A stretch of 64,000 bases of DNA. Origin: Alitabrizicola rongguiensis. GTDB lineage: Bacteria; Pseudomonadota; Alphaproteobacteria; Rhodobacterales; Rhodobacteraceae. The notes under the pieces were generated by a model. It did not search any database, had not been told where the DNA came from, and was given only the letters and a program-made list of their open reading frames with translations. Below are positions 54,129 to 62,554 of this stretch, one piece after another. The position numbers and the translations under genes are program-made. Location of the stretch: positions 1-64,000 of the forward strand of contig NZ_JAKENF010000006.1 in NCBI RefSeq assembly GCF_021491355.1, written 5' to 3'. How positions within the stretch are numbered: the first letter of the stretch is position 1; each line of letters begins with the position of its first letter.

Positions 54129-56006
54129 TCAGCCCCGATCAGTTCTGTAAGACGGAAATCCTGCAATTTTAGGTGCAAGCAGAAATCCAGAGGACGCCCA
54201 CGGCTCATGCAAGCTCTCAGCATCACCATCCTCTGGCGCCAGCACAATGGATGAACAGCCTTGCGCTTTCACATAATCAATCTGGTCCGGGATTCTAAAA
54301 GAAACGCCGCCAGGTTTGAATGATATTTCTTGAATGTCTCTCGAGAAGCTGCCCGACATGACGCCAACACACGTTTCAGGTTCGCCGAAGTGAATCCCAT
54401 ATTTGAGATCGCTGCCTGATCGCTTGACTAGATGGTATGCAGTGACAGAGCTTGAGACGGCGGCAAGAAAGTCTTGAGCGGCTGTAGCCTCAGCCGACTT
54501 GAACTCAGTCGCACCGACAAGAAACCTTGGCTCGATGTCACCATTCCGCCCAATTTCTATATACACCTGTTGTTCGCGATAGTTTTGATTGGAACAGAAC
54601 AGGCGTCCAGAATTTAGCCGATCGGTCCGCAAGGACTTGTTTGGCGCAACATAAAGCTCCTTGCGGGCGCGTGTCGCACCGACAAACAGAACACGGGCTT
54701 CTTCGACGACATCTTCTACCAACCGCGACTTGCGGGCCTCGGGCATCATCAGGATTACCACATCCGCCTCACGTCCCTTGCTCGCGTGGATCGTGCTTAG
54801 CGTGAAACCCTGCAAGCCGAACTCTGACCGGGCTAACTCGATTGGAGGGCGGGCCCCCGCCAAGCGCCGCCTCAACTGCAGCATGTCCACCACCCCATCA
54901 TGACGACCCGCCAGTTTCAGAAGCGACAGCCACGCGGATGACCAATCTTCTCGGGCCTTGCCCTTGCCTTCAACATTGGCAAACCAGAGCTCACGAAATT
55001 TTTCCTCAGACACGAAAGGTTCCAAGAAATGCGAAAAGCACAGGGCAAGCCAAGCAGGCAGCCCAGGATCATAATCTGAGAGGCGAAGACTGTGGGCATC
55101 CGCCTGACCTTGAGAAAAGTCTAGAACATCCGCTCGATTTCGGAACAGGACAAGAAGGTCTCGCGGAGCATCTGCAGGGTGCTGTTTGATGAATTCGTCG
55201 AAATCACCAGCAGAAAGATCCTCAATCGCTTTTGCCACCCAATCTCGAAGCTCTAGAACCTGATGCTCCGACTTCATCAACTCGGTGCGCAAATCCGAAT
55301 AGATTGTCTTTAGTTGAGCCGAAGATGTGCGATGAACTTGACCGAGAGGCAGGCTTGAGAAATTCCCGAGTCTTCCGGCGCGTACCCGCTCTAGCAAAGA
55401 TCCGTCATTGGAACGAATGTTGCGCTTGGAATTACGCTTGGAGAAACCATAGATCGCCTGAGCCTCGTCAGCAAAAATTGTCACCCCACAATCAGTCGGT
55501 AGATGCCCAACCATTGATTCTATGAGTTCGGCACGGGCCCCGACAATGTCCTGGGCCTCATCAATTATGACATGCTCGACTCTGGAATACTCGTCAGCCA
55601 CATCCTCATCAGACGTTAGCAATGCGATTACGCTCTCAATGTTATCGTCGTACGAACGTGTCAGACGGGCACTGGGGTCGTGCCCAGATCGGACCGCCCA
55701 CGCGTGGGAGTCGATTGTCGCGTTGTGAATAGCATAGGATGCTTCACCGACGTACGAGTGAAGGCGTGCACGTATTTCCGCCGCGGCTGCTCTGGTGAAG
55801 CTAATCATCAAGATGTTACTCGGCTCGATGTCTTCTTTAGTGATCAGGTGTGCAAGACGAGCACATGCGACAGCTGTCTTGCCCGTGCCAGGTCCTGCTT
55901 CGACTATCAGTCGAGCATCACTGTCCGCAGTGATCACGCGCATCTGCTCGGCGTCCCAGGCCGTAAGCAAATGGCTTGCTTCAACTACTGTGCCCTCATC
56001 CAACAT
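54129..56006 (-). CDS. UvrD-like SF1 helicase B (tandem paralogue)
   Basis: The 625-aa helicase has Walker A VEAGPGTGKTAVACARLAHL near residue 35, Walker B HVIIDEAQD, motif III ADEAQAIYGF, and C-terminal TLSTIHASKGREADVVILMM and VLFVGATRARKELYV. It is similar along its length to the helicase upstream. ATG at 56006 is chosen because it gives the same length as that paralogue (625 and 626 aa); a longer frame begins inside the neighbour. The DNA is noticeably more AT-rich than its paralogue. The C-terminal 120 residues match no known domain. Confidence 0.85.
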   Translation of the reverse strand: MLDEGTVVEASHLLTAWDAEQMRVITADSDARLIVEAGPGTGKTAVACARLAHLITKEDIEPSNILMISFTRAAAAEIRARLHSYVGEASYAIHNATIDSHAWAVRSGHDPSARLTRSYDDNIESVIALLTSDEDVADEYSRVEHVIIDEAQDIVGARAELIESMVGHLPTDCGVTIFADEAQAIYGFSKRNSKRNIRSNDGSLLERVRAGRLGNFSSLPLGQVHRTSSAQLKTIYSDLRTELMKSEHQVLELRDWVAKAIEDLSAGDFDEFIKQHPADAPRDLLVLFRNRADVLDFSQGQADAHSLRLSDYDPGLPAWLALCFSHFLEPFVSEEKFRELWFANVEGKGKAREDWSSAWLSLLKLAGRHDGVVDMLQLRRRLAGARPPIELARSEFGLQGFTLSTIHASKGREADVVILMMPEARKSRLVEDVVEEARVLFVGATRARKELYVAPNKSLRTDRLNSGRLFCSNQNYREQQVYIEIGRNGDIEPRFLVGATEFKSAEATAAQDFLAAVSSSVTAYHLVKRSGSDLKYGIHFGEPETCVGVMSGSFSRDIQEISFKPGGVSFRIPDQIDYVKAQGCSSIVLAPEDGDAESLHEPWASSGFLLAPKIAGFPSYRTDRG

Positions 56007-56092
56007 TGGGTACTCATCACCCGTTTCAGCCGAGTCACCAACGTGTGCACGGCATCCAACTGAATCCTCTTTGTTCTGGTCCTGAATGAGTG

Positions 56093-57973
56093 CTACCTCC
56101 GGCTGAAAAAGAAGAAAGGGGGGAACGCGACGATTCTCGGCGTCAGGACGAAACCGGAGGAAGCCCAAGGTTCATTCAGTGTCTCAAGTTCAGTGTCGTC
56201 TGGACTCAGGACGACCGTTGCACAGCCCTGACCTCTTACATGGTTCACATAACCCGGTGGCTTGTGGCTATTCTTCTGGTTCTTGTTCGCGAGTATCTCC
56301 CACAGGTCGTATGTGAGGTTGCGCGACAGGGCGCCGACGCATGGACCCTCGTTGCCAGCACGAATTCTGTATCGCCAATCGAGATTGGGATCGGCTTCCA
56401 GCTTATAGGTGGTTACGATATCGGCGACCTTGGCAAGAAATGCCTGTCCCGCTGCGGCGTCGGCTTTGCTGAATTCGCTTCGACCAACGAGACCGCGCGC
56501 AATGATGTCGCCATCGCGGCCGATCTCAACCATCGTCGATTTGCCGTTTCTGGCCGAACGATGAACCCGTCCTGATGGCAATGTTGATGCTCTGAAGGAG
56601 TTGCTCTCCCCGACGATTAGGGATGCGCGTGCACGCGTGGCGCCGACAAAGAGCACACGCGTCTCTTCTTTCTCGTCCTCGATGCTCTCGAACTCTGCGC
56701 CGTTCGGCAGCAGCAGAACGACGTTGCTGGCCTCGCGACCCTTGCTCGCGTGTATCGTCCCGACGATCGGTCCGTGGAGGCCGTATTCGGGTAGAGTCAG
56801 CTCGACCGGAGGGCGGGTCTGGCCTAGGCGCCTTCTCAGCCTCTGCATGTCAACAGAGCCGTCCTTGCGGCCTGCAATGCGCATGAGGTGCTGCCAAGCT
56901 TCAGCTGGACCATAATGCGGCGCAGCCTTGTTCTCGATGCGCGCTGCCCAGAGGTCTAGAAAGCGTCGTTCGGCGATAAACGGGTCAACAAAGTCCGCGA
57001 AACAGATCGCCAGCCACGCCGGCAGCGTTACCCCATATCCTGACAGACGCAGCCGATGTGGAAGGTCGCAGAATTGTGATGCCATCAGGACCTCGGCACG
57101 GGTTCGGAAGAGCAGAAGGTCGTCGCTTGTGAAGTCCGCAACTTTCATCTGCGTCCACTTCAGCCCCTGTTGGTCCGCCAGCGCCCGGATCTTCTCTGCT
57201 GTCTGGCCGTGCAACCCGTCGCGGTGTTTCTGCTTGTCGAGAACATCACTCCGCAGTTCGGAGAATATCTTGCGAAGTCCAGGGGACGATGTGCGATAAA
57301 TTTCCTTCAGGATGAGAGTTCTAAAGCCCAGCGCGTTCGCGCTCAGCAAACGGTCAAGCAGCGGCTTGCCGGGCTCTGAAGCTCCTACCTTGCGACGTCC
57401 CATGCTGTCGTCGGAGAAGCCATAGATCGCTTGGGCCTCGTCGGCGAACACCGTGACTCCGCAGGCCGAAGGTAGCCGATTCACCAGAGCCTCTATCAGG
57501 TCCGCTCGCTGCCCGACGAGGTCTTGCGCCTCGTCAATGACGACGTGTTCGATTTGCGCCAGCTCGTCTGCCACGTCCTCATCAGTCTTCAACAGCGCAA
57601 TGACGCTGGCAATGTTCTCTTCGTAGGACCCGGTCAGCCTAGCGTTCGGGTCATGGCCGGAGTGGATGGACCACGCATGCGAATCGATAGTCGCGATCCG
57701 GATGGCAAAGGATGCATCGCCGACGTAGGAGTGCAGCCGTGCACGGATTTCTGCCACCGCTGTCCTGGTGAAGCTGATCATCCAGGTGTTGCTTGCCTCA
57801 ATATCTTCTTCGTTGATCAGGTAGGCGAGGCGCGCGCAGGCGACGGCTGTCTTTCCAGTTCCGGGACCTGCTTCAACGACAAGCCGAGCATCCGTATCTG
57901 CCTCGATCACCCTGCGCTGATCTGCATCCCAGCCTGTATCCAGCGGACCTTTCCCGGCAATATTCATGGCCAT
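56093..57973 (-). CDS. UvrD-like SF1 helicase A (tandem paralogue)
   Basis: The 626-aa helicase has Walker A VEAGPGTGKTAVACARLAYL, Walker B HVVIDEAQD, motif III ADEAQAIYGF, and C-terminal VGTIHASKGREASNVVLLLP and VLFVGATRARASLIV. It lies 8 bp after the WYL regulator stop, with GGGAG before the ATG. Both paralogues end in near-identical tails (PWASSGF). It could act with the DrmA/DrmB core or be a separate DNA-unwinding module; GajB of Gabija is a UvrD-like relative in function, but its partner GajA is absent. Confidence 0.87.
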   Translation of the reverse strand: MAMNIAGKGPLDTGWDADQRRVIEADTDARLVVEAGPGTGKTAVACARLAYLINEEDIEASNTWMISFTRTAVAEIRARLHSYVGDASFAIRIATIDSHAWSIHSGHDPNARLTGSYEENIASVIALLKTDEDVADELAQIEHVVIDEAQDLVGQRADLIEALVNRLPSACGVTVFADEAQAIYGFSDDSMGRRKVGASEPGKPLLDRLLSANALGFRTLILKEIYRTSSPGLRKIFSELRSDVLDKQKHRDGLHGQTAEKIRALADQQGLKWTQMKVADFTSDDLLLFRTRAEVLMASQFCDLPHRLRLSGYGVTLPAWLAICFADFVDPFIAERRFLDLWAARIENKAAPHYGPAEAWQHLMRIAGRKDGSVDMQRLRRRLGQTRPPVELTLPEYGLHGPIVGTIHASKGREASNVVLLLPNGAEFESIEDEKEETRVLFVGATRARASLIVGESNSFRASTLPSGRVHRSARNGKSTMVEIGRDGDIIARGLVGRSEFSKADAAAGQAFLAKVADIVTTYKLEADPNLDWRYRIRAGNEGPCVGALSRNLTYDLWEILANKNQKNSHKPPGYVNHVRGQGCATVVLSPDDTELETLNEPWASSGFVLTPRIVAFPPFFFFSRR

Positions 57974-57981
57974 AGAGCTCC

Positions 57982-58896
57982 CTACCGAAAAATTTCGTGT
58001 GTTGCTGGCTTATTCAGGTCCGCGCTTAACGCTGATCGCGCTGCATCACCGAGCACGTCACGGTTCAAAAGCACGATCTGCTGGTCCTGGGGCTTCCTCG
58101 CGGCTGGATCGGTATCGAGCCCAAGCCGACGAAGCGCATAGTAGAGCAACGCCCGTCGAACGCTGATCTCAGCCTTGCCACCCTTCATGCCGTAGTCGAG
58201 CGCGATCACCTTGGCTTGCGTATCGGACAAGGCAGGATGGGGGCCGATTTCCAGCGTTGCGAAGGTGTGCCAGTCCTGATCGCTCTCGGCCAGAACGTCC
58301 GACCCGCGCGATGCGCGGATGTCGAGGATCCGGGACAGCAGGAAATCCTTGAACATCTCGTCGGTGAGGCAGAATGCGCGGGTGTGCCAGCGGAAGCCGT
58401 CGAACGCGATGGCATGTGGCGCGATCCAGCGCCACCGGGGCTCAGGATTGGACAGGGACTGATACTGCACCTCGATCGCCTCGGATCGGCGGATCGCGTC
58501 GACCACGGACCGAAGGGTTGCGGGATCGACGCCACGCGCCGGGGTGGGGGCGGAATCGTAGGCGGGCAGGCCTGAAATCCAGCAGTCGTCGTGATCGAGG
58601 ATGTCGTCGGCGACTGATCGCAGCTGGGCGAGGTACCGACCGGCATCGAGCTTGTCGAACACCGGCTTGAAGCCTGGTTGGCGCACATAGGTCCGCAGGC
58701 TGCGGTTGTAGTCCATGTTGTGAGGGGCGAGGCCGATGTAGCGACTCAGGTCGGATGACGCCTGGTTCACAGACAGCCCGAACTGCGTCATCACATCGCT
58801 GCGGTTCACATGCCCCTCCCAGAACAGGCGGAACTCGATGAACTCGAGCCTTTGCTCGACCCCCCAACGAAGCTCCGACCTGTCGTTGCTCACCAC
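57982..58896 (-). CDS. WYL-domain transcriptional regulator, CapW/BrxR-like
   Basis: The 304-aa protein has an N-terminal winged helix (VNRSDVMTQFGLSVNQASSD), a WYL domain (RRSEAIEVQYQSLSNPEPRW, DGFRWHTRAFC) and a C-terminal WCX extension. CapW and BrxR, regulators of CBASS and BREX defence loci, share this design and repress their own operon. Here it is the first gene of the defence operon. GTG at 58896 has GGGAG upstream; GTG at 58893 is also possible. A palindrome overlapping the likely promoter is at 58918-58936. Confidence 0.88.
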   Translation of the reverse strand: MVSNDRSELRWGVEQRLEFIEFRLFWEGHVNRSDVMTQFGLSVNQASSDLSRYIGLAPHNMDYNRSLRTYVRQPGFKPVFDKLDAGRYLAQLRSVADDILDHDDCWISGLPAYDSAPTPARGVDPATLRSVVDAIRRSEAIEVQYQSLSNPEPRWRWIAPHAIAFDGFRWHTRAFCLTDEMFKDFLLSRILDIRASRGSDVLAESDQDWHTFATLEIGPHPALSDTQAKVIALDYGMKGGKAEISVRRALLYYALRRLGLDTDPAARKPQDQQIVLLNRDVLGDAARSALSADLNKPATHEIFR

Positions 58897-58917
58897 GCTC
58901 TCCCGTCATCGGTCGAT

Positions 58918-58936
58918 GCGCATGGAAATTATGCGC
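58918..58936 (-). promoter_or_regulatory. Palindromic operator candidate for the WYL regulator
   Basis: Perfect arms GCGCAT (58918-58923) and ATGCGC (58931-58936) flank a 7-base centre. Read on the minus strand the right arm includes CATAAT, a good -10 box, 22 bp upstream of the GTG. A second inverted repeat, CCCA-N5-TGGG, lies at 58938-58950. Autoregulation by the WYL protein is inferred. Confidence 0.55.
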
Positions 58937-59014
58937 GCCCAATTTCTGGGCTTTCTTCGACCGTAGCCGCGCGATGCTTGGGGATCAATCGAAAAGGGAA
59001 GGGTTGGCGCGCAA

Positions 59015-60169
59015 TTATCCCAAGGATTGCCGCAGGTTCTGCGCGACGGCATCGGCCGCCATCCGAACTGGTTCCGCCGCGAGATGGGCGTATCGCGCCG
59101 TGGTCTGGACCTGCGTATGGCCAAGGAGCTTGCCGATCATCGGCAGGCCCTGACCCGACGCCACGGCCGTGGACGCGAAGGTGTGGCGCAGGTCGTGGAT
59201 GCGGACGTCCTTGACCCCTGCGCGGGCACGGACGCGTTGCCAGAAGGGTTGCAGATCGCTCAGGGGCTTGCCGGGCAACGTGCCGGTAATCACCCACGGA
59301 TTGCCGTCGATGCGCTGGGCGCCCCGCAGCAGATCCACCACCGGCTGGCCAACGTGGACGACCTTCGCCCCTGTCTTGGAATCCGGCAGGCGCAGGGCAG
59401 GGACGTCGAGATCGACGTAGGACCATTTCAGCGACATGATCTCGTTCAGGCGGCATCCGGTCAGGATCAGCAGACGCGCAGCAAGGATGGCCGAAGGCAG
59501 TTCCACCCCTTCCGCTTCCATTTCGCGCAGCACCTCGCCGATCCGGCGCAGCTCCGCCGCGCGCAGGAACCGTTCACGTTTCTCCTCAGGGTATTTCCGT
59601 ATGTGCTTGCGCGGGTTGGTCCCGTCCGGACGCAGACCCCACATCTCGGCGAGGCTGAACATCTTCGAGACCACCTCAAGGCAGCGATTGGCCTGATATG
59701 GGATGTGCCGCAAGTCGTGGTGGAACTTGGCGACATCCGCCCGCGTGATCCCCGTGACCGTCAGCGGCCCGAGTGCGGGCAAGATGAAGCGCTGCAGGTT
59801 CCGGCGATACTCCTTTCCCGTGCTGGCCTTTACGCGGATGGCGATGTGTTCCTTGTCGAACCGTTCGGCCAGCTCCTTGATGGTGATGGCCTTCCGCCCT
59901 GTGTCCCGTTCGGCGGCTGGGTCCTGTCCGTTGCGCACAGCGGCCACGATGGTAATGGCCCGGGTGCGCGCCTGTTCGCAGGTCAGCACGGTGGTGGGGC
60001 CGAGACTAATCCGCCTCGAGCGGCGTCCGGCGCGATATTGCACGACATAGCCTTTGCGCCCGCTTGGCAGCACTCGAAGTCCGAAGCCAGGGATGTCACT
60101 GTCCCAAACGAAGTATTCGGCGGCCTGGACCTCTGCGGTGTCGACGATGCGCTTTGTGAGTTTGGGCAT
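59015..60169 (-). CDS. int: Tyrosine recombinase (phage integrase)
   Basis: The 384-aa integrase has the N-terminal DUF4102-like arm-binding region (DSDIPGFGLRVLPSGRKGYV), a SAM-like core-binding domain, and the catalytic set: Arg in TGCRLNE, Lys in SKTGAKVV, HDLRH, GHT and final Tyr in TTARYAHL. It inserts the element at the tRNA-fMet gene. ATG at 60169 is chosen because the conserved domain starts at once; the upstream 79 residues are unrelated. It lies 3.3 kb from the right att copy, with accessory genes between. Confidence 0.93.
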   Translation of the reverse strand: MPKLTKRIVDTAEVQAAEYFVWDSDIPGFGLRVLPSGRKGYVVQYRAGRRSRRISLGPTTVLTCEQARTRAITIVAAVRNGQDPAAERDTGRKAITIKELAERFDKEHIAIRVKASTGKEYRRNLQRFILPALGPLTVTGITRADVAKFHHDLRHIPYQANRCLEVVSKMFSLAEMWGLRPDGTNPRKHIRKYPEEKRERFLRAAELRRIGEVLREMEAEGVELPSAILAARLLILTGCRLNEIMSLKWSYVDLDVPALRLPDSKTGAKVVHVGQPVVDLLRGAQRIDGNPWVITGTLPGKPLSDLQPFWQRVRARAGVKDVRIHDLRHTFASTAVASGQGLPMIGKLLGHTQVQTTARYAHLAAEPVRMAADAVAQNLRQSLG

Positions 60170-60508
60170 GGGAGATCGGCTTTCGGGTTGTCCGGCTTCC
60201 ACAGTGTGCAACGCGGATGGATAGTCAACGAACACATTGATATCGCGTATAAAAAGGAAAATCTGCGCAATCACACGCAGGGGTCGCATCGCAGTCGTGA
60301 GCGGAAGGGATGGTCCGTACGAATCAGAGCGCGGGTTGGCTACTGGTCGCGGATGGACGGATGAAGGTCTGCTGCCGAAAGCCGTGATGATGAGAGACTT
60401 CCGCACGCGCCGTAAAAGAGGCTTGGGGTGCCCAGTTAGTCCGTGACAATGGCACCCGGATTAATGAGACATATTGACATGTCGCATTAATCAGCCTAAA
60501 TCATCCGC
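60170..60508. other. Intergenic region between int and the MerR-like gene
   Basis: The 339-bp gap is without a convincing gene. It holds the int promoter on the left and, on the right, the palindromic promoter of the MerR-like gene (60460-60502). The DNA is more AT-rich around 60225-60265 and near 60460-60500. Confidence 0.5.
60460..60502 (+). promoter_or_regulatory. Promoter within a 32-bp palindrome, MerR-like gene
   Basis: ATTAATG-A-GACAT (60460-60472) mirrors ATGTC-G-CATTAAT (60479-60491) around a 6-base centre, with one mismatch. TTGACA (60474-60479) and TAAATC (60497-60502) are 17 bp apart. The start site would fall at or near the ATG (60509), suggesting a leaderless message. The palindrome overlaps the -35 box, so the encoded regulator probably binds here. 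Confidence 0.65.
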
Positions 60509-61189
60509 ATGTCAGAAAATGAACTCACACTCGAAGAGCTGAGCGAACGCACCGGCGTTGAGGCCCGTACTTTGCGGTCCTGGGTGAGCGAGGGCCTGCT
60601 TTCACCGCCTTTCAAGGGTGGGCGCGGCGCACGTTATCCTGCCAGCAACGCGGACCGGGCGCTGGCGGTTCGGGCGCTAAAGGACGTTCACGGGCTATCG
60701 CTCTCAGAAATCGGACGCCGTTTCATGATGGCGACCGAGGACCAGATCCGTGAATGGGCGCTCGAAGCTGGGGCAACCTTGGCACCTCGGGGCTCAGCGC
60801 GCGACTACCTGGGTCGTATACAGGCGCGCAGCAGCAAGCCACTGCCGGCGCAGCGATCGACAGACGTCCATCCGAAATCCTCTTTCATGGTGAAGCCGCA
60901 GTTTGAACCACCGGCGGCGTCACTTCTGCGCAAGCCGCATCCTGTTCTGAACAGCGAAGAACGCACTGCTGACCTCGCGAACATTGAGCGGTTGATCCTT
61001 CAGCTCGAGAAGGTGCTCGAGGCTCCCGCCCCAAGACGATCACGGGGCACCATCTGGACTCGCATATCCGTCACGCCCGATCTCGAACTGTCGGTCCGTG
61101 GCGATCTCGAGCCGCGCGAACGGATCCTTTTTGAACAACTCGCGGACCAGTTCCGCGCCATTCTTACCGGGAGAGCAAGAAATGAATGA
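60509..61189 (+). CDS. MerR-like regulator
   Basis: The 226-aa protein begins with a MerR winged helix (LTLEELSERTGVEARTLRSW, GARYPASNADRALAVRALKD, GLSLSEIGRRF). The linker is Ser/Pro-rich; the C-terminal part (ERTADLANIERLILQLEKVL, ISVTPDLELSVRGDLEPRE) is a small alpha-beta domain that could sense a ligand or bind the VWA partner. It overlaps the VWA gene by 8 bp, so the two are co-expressed. Confidence 0.85.
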   Translation: MSENELTLEELSERTGVEARTLRSWVSEGLLSPPFKGGRGARYPASNADRALAVRALKDVHGLSLSEIGRRFMMATEDQIREWALEAGATLAPRGSARDYLGRIQARSSKPLPAQRSTDVHPKSSFMVKPQFEPPAASLLRKPHPVLNSEERTADLANIERLILQLEKVLEAPAPRRSRGTIWTRISVTPDLELSVRGDLEPRERILFEQLADQFRAILTGRARNE

Positions 61190-62504
61190 TGTGAATTTCA
61201 CCGCTACCGCCGCGTTCGACCGGAAACTCTTTTGGGAGGGCGGCGATTCCGTCCGCTACCTTGTCGCCCGTCTCCAGGCTAAATTGAAGGATGACCGCCG
61301 CCCAGCCGAGCACACCCCGCTTAACATCGCTCTGGTCATTGATGCCAGCGGTTCGATGGGAGGCGGAAAGCTCGATGCGGCCAAGGCAGCTGCTCTGGGG
61401 CTCGCGGAACGCCTGACGGAGCGCGATCGCTTGACGCTTGTGTCCTTCGCCTCGGATGTGCAGGTCCATCTCGACGCAGTTCCGGTGTCCAAGGAGAACC
61501 TGCTCCGGATCCGTGCCGAAGTCTTCAGGCTGCAAACGCGTGGCATGACCAATCTGTCCGGCGGTTGGTTCGCCGGGGTCGAATGTGCGGCAAGGATTGC
61601 GGAAGACGACGCGCGGATGACGCCCCGCATCATCATTCTGAGTGATGGCCATGCCAACGAAGGGATTTCCGATCAGAACGAGCTGCGTGAACATGCCGGG
61701 GAACTCAGGCTGCGAGGTGTTCTTACTTCGGCACTCGGCATCGGAGACGGTTATGATGAACAGCTCCTGCGGGGCATTGCCGAGAACGGGGGCGGCCGTC
61801 TTCATGACGCGGAACTCACAAGCGAAATTTCCTCGGTCCTTCTGGGCGAGCTTGATGACATCTTCGGCACCCTCATCGAAGGCGCTGAGATCATGCTGAC
61901 CGTGCCGCCCGGCGTTCGCGTCGACGTTCTAGGCAAGGGGGACGCCGAGGTCCGCGGCGGTCGCGTCGTAGTTTCCACGGGCCCGATCCAGAATGACGTT
62001 GCGCGCTTCGCTGTCTTCAAGGTGACTTGTCCCAAAGCGCAGCGCGGTGAGGAGTTCAGGTTCGGGATGGTTGCGACCGGGCGCGTCGTCGCTGATCGGA
62101 ATACGCTTGAGACCAGCGCGGTGTCAGTAAACCTCGTTGCCGTGGACACCATGGTGAACAAGGACCAGCCCCGGGATTCGGAGATTGCCGAGATTGTTGC
62201 GCGGACGTGGAGTGCGCATGTCGTTGCCACGGCCGCAAAGATGAACCGCGACGGAGCCTATGAAGACGCGAAAGAACACATCGAAGGGGAGCTGCGCCAC
62301 TTTCGCCGCTATGTAGAGGGCCTTCCTCGCGGGCAGGACATGGTCGGTGAACTTGAACTCTTGGCCCGCCGCGTTGGCCGTGAGTTCTCTTCGAGGATGC
62401 GGAAGGAAATGGTGGTCCAATCAGCGCTGGTCATGGAGAGCAGAGTGGACCGTCGTGGTGCCGGGAAGGCGGCGTGGAGTGCACGGATGGAGCGCGGTGA
62501 TTGA
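61182..62504 (+). CDS. VWA-domain protein
   Basis: The 440-aa protein has an N-terminal von Willebrand A domain with the metal site DASGSMG near residue 53, a conserved Thr in TRGMTNLSGG near 120 and Asp in ILSDGHANEG. The remainder is a beta-rich domain followed by C-terminal helices. There is no signal peptide or membrane helix, so it is cytoplasmic. VWA proteins usually act with AAA ATPases or as scaffolds; no ATPase is adjacent here. The MerR-like protein upstream is its likely regulator or partner. Confidence 0.87.
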   Translation: MNDVNFTATAAFDRKLFWEGGDSVRYLVARLQAKLKDDRRPAEHTPLNIALVIDASGSMGGGKLDAAKAAALGLAERLTERDRLTLVSFASDVQVHLDAVPVSKENLLRIRAEVFRLQTRGMTNLSGGWFAGVECAARIAEDDARMTPRIIILSDGHANEGISDQNELREHAGELRLRGVLTSALGIGDGYDEQLLRGIAENGGGRLHDAELTSEISSVLLGELDDIFGTLIEGAEIMLTVPPGVRVDVLGKGDAEVRGGRVVVSTGPIQNDVARFAVFKVTCPKAQRGEEFRFGMVATGRVVADRNTLETSAVSVNLVAVDTMVNKDQPRDSEIAEIVARTWSAHVVATAAKMNRDGAYEDAKEHIEGELRHFRRYVEGLPRGQDMVGELELLARRVGREFSSRMRKEMVVQSALVMESRVDRRGAGKAAWSARMERGD

Positions 62505-62554
62505 TGATCATGGGTGACGGCGAGCCATTCAACGCACAGAGTTGAGGATCAATT

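Noticed and set aside
56007-56168. Longer start for helicase B
   Set aside because: It would overlap the 3' end of helicase A; the ATG at 56006 gives a protein equal in length to its paralogue.
45318-58896. DrmC (PLD nuclease) or DrmE
   Set aside because: Looked for paired HxK motifs and for an unexplained large protein in all frames of the island; none was found.
60170-60406. 79-residue N-terminal extension of the integrase
   Set aside because: The conserved integrase domain begins at the ATG at 60169; the extension is unlike the family and covers the promoter area.
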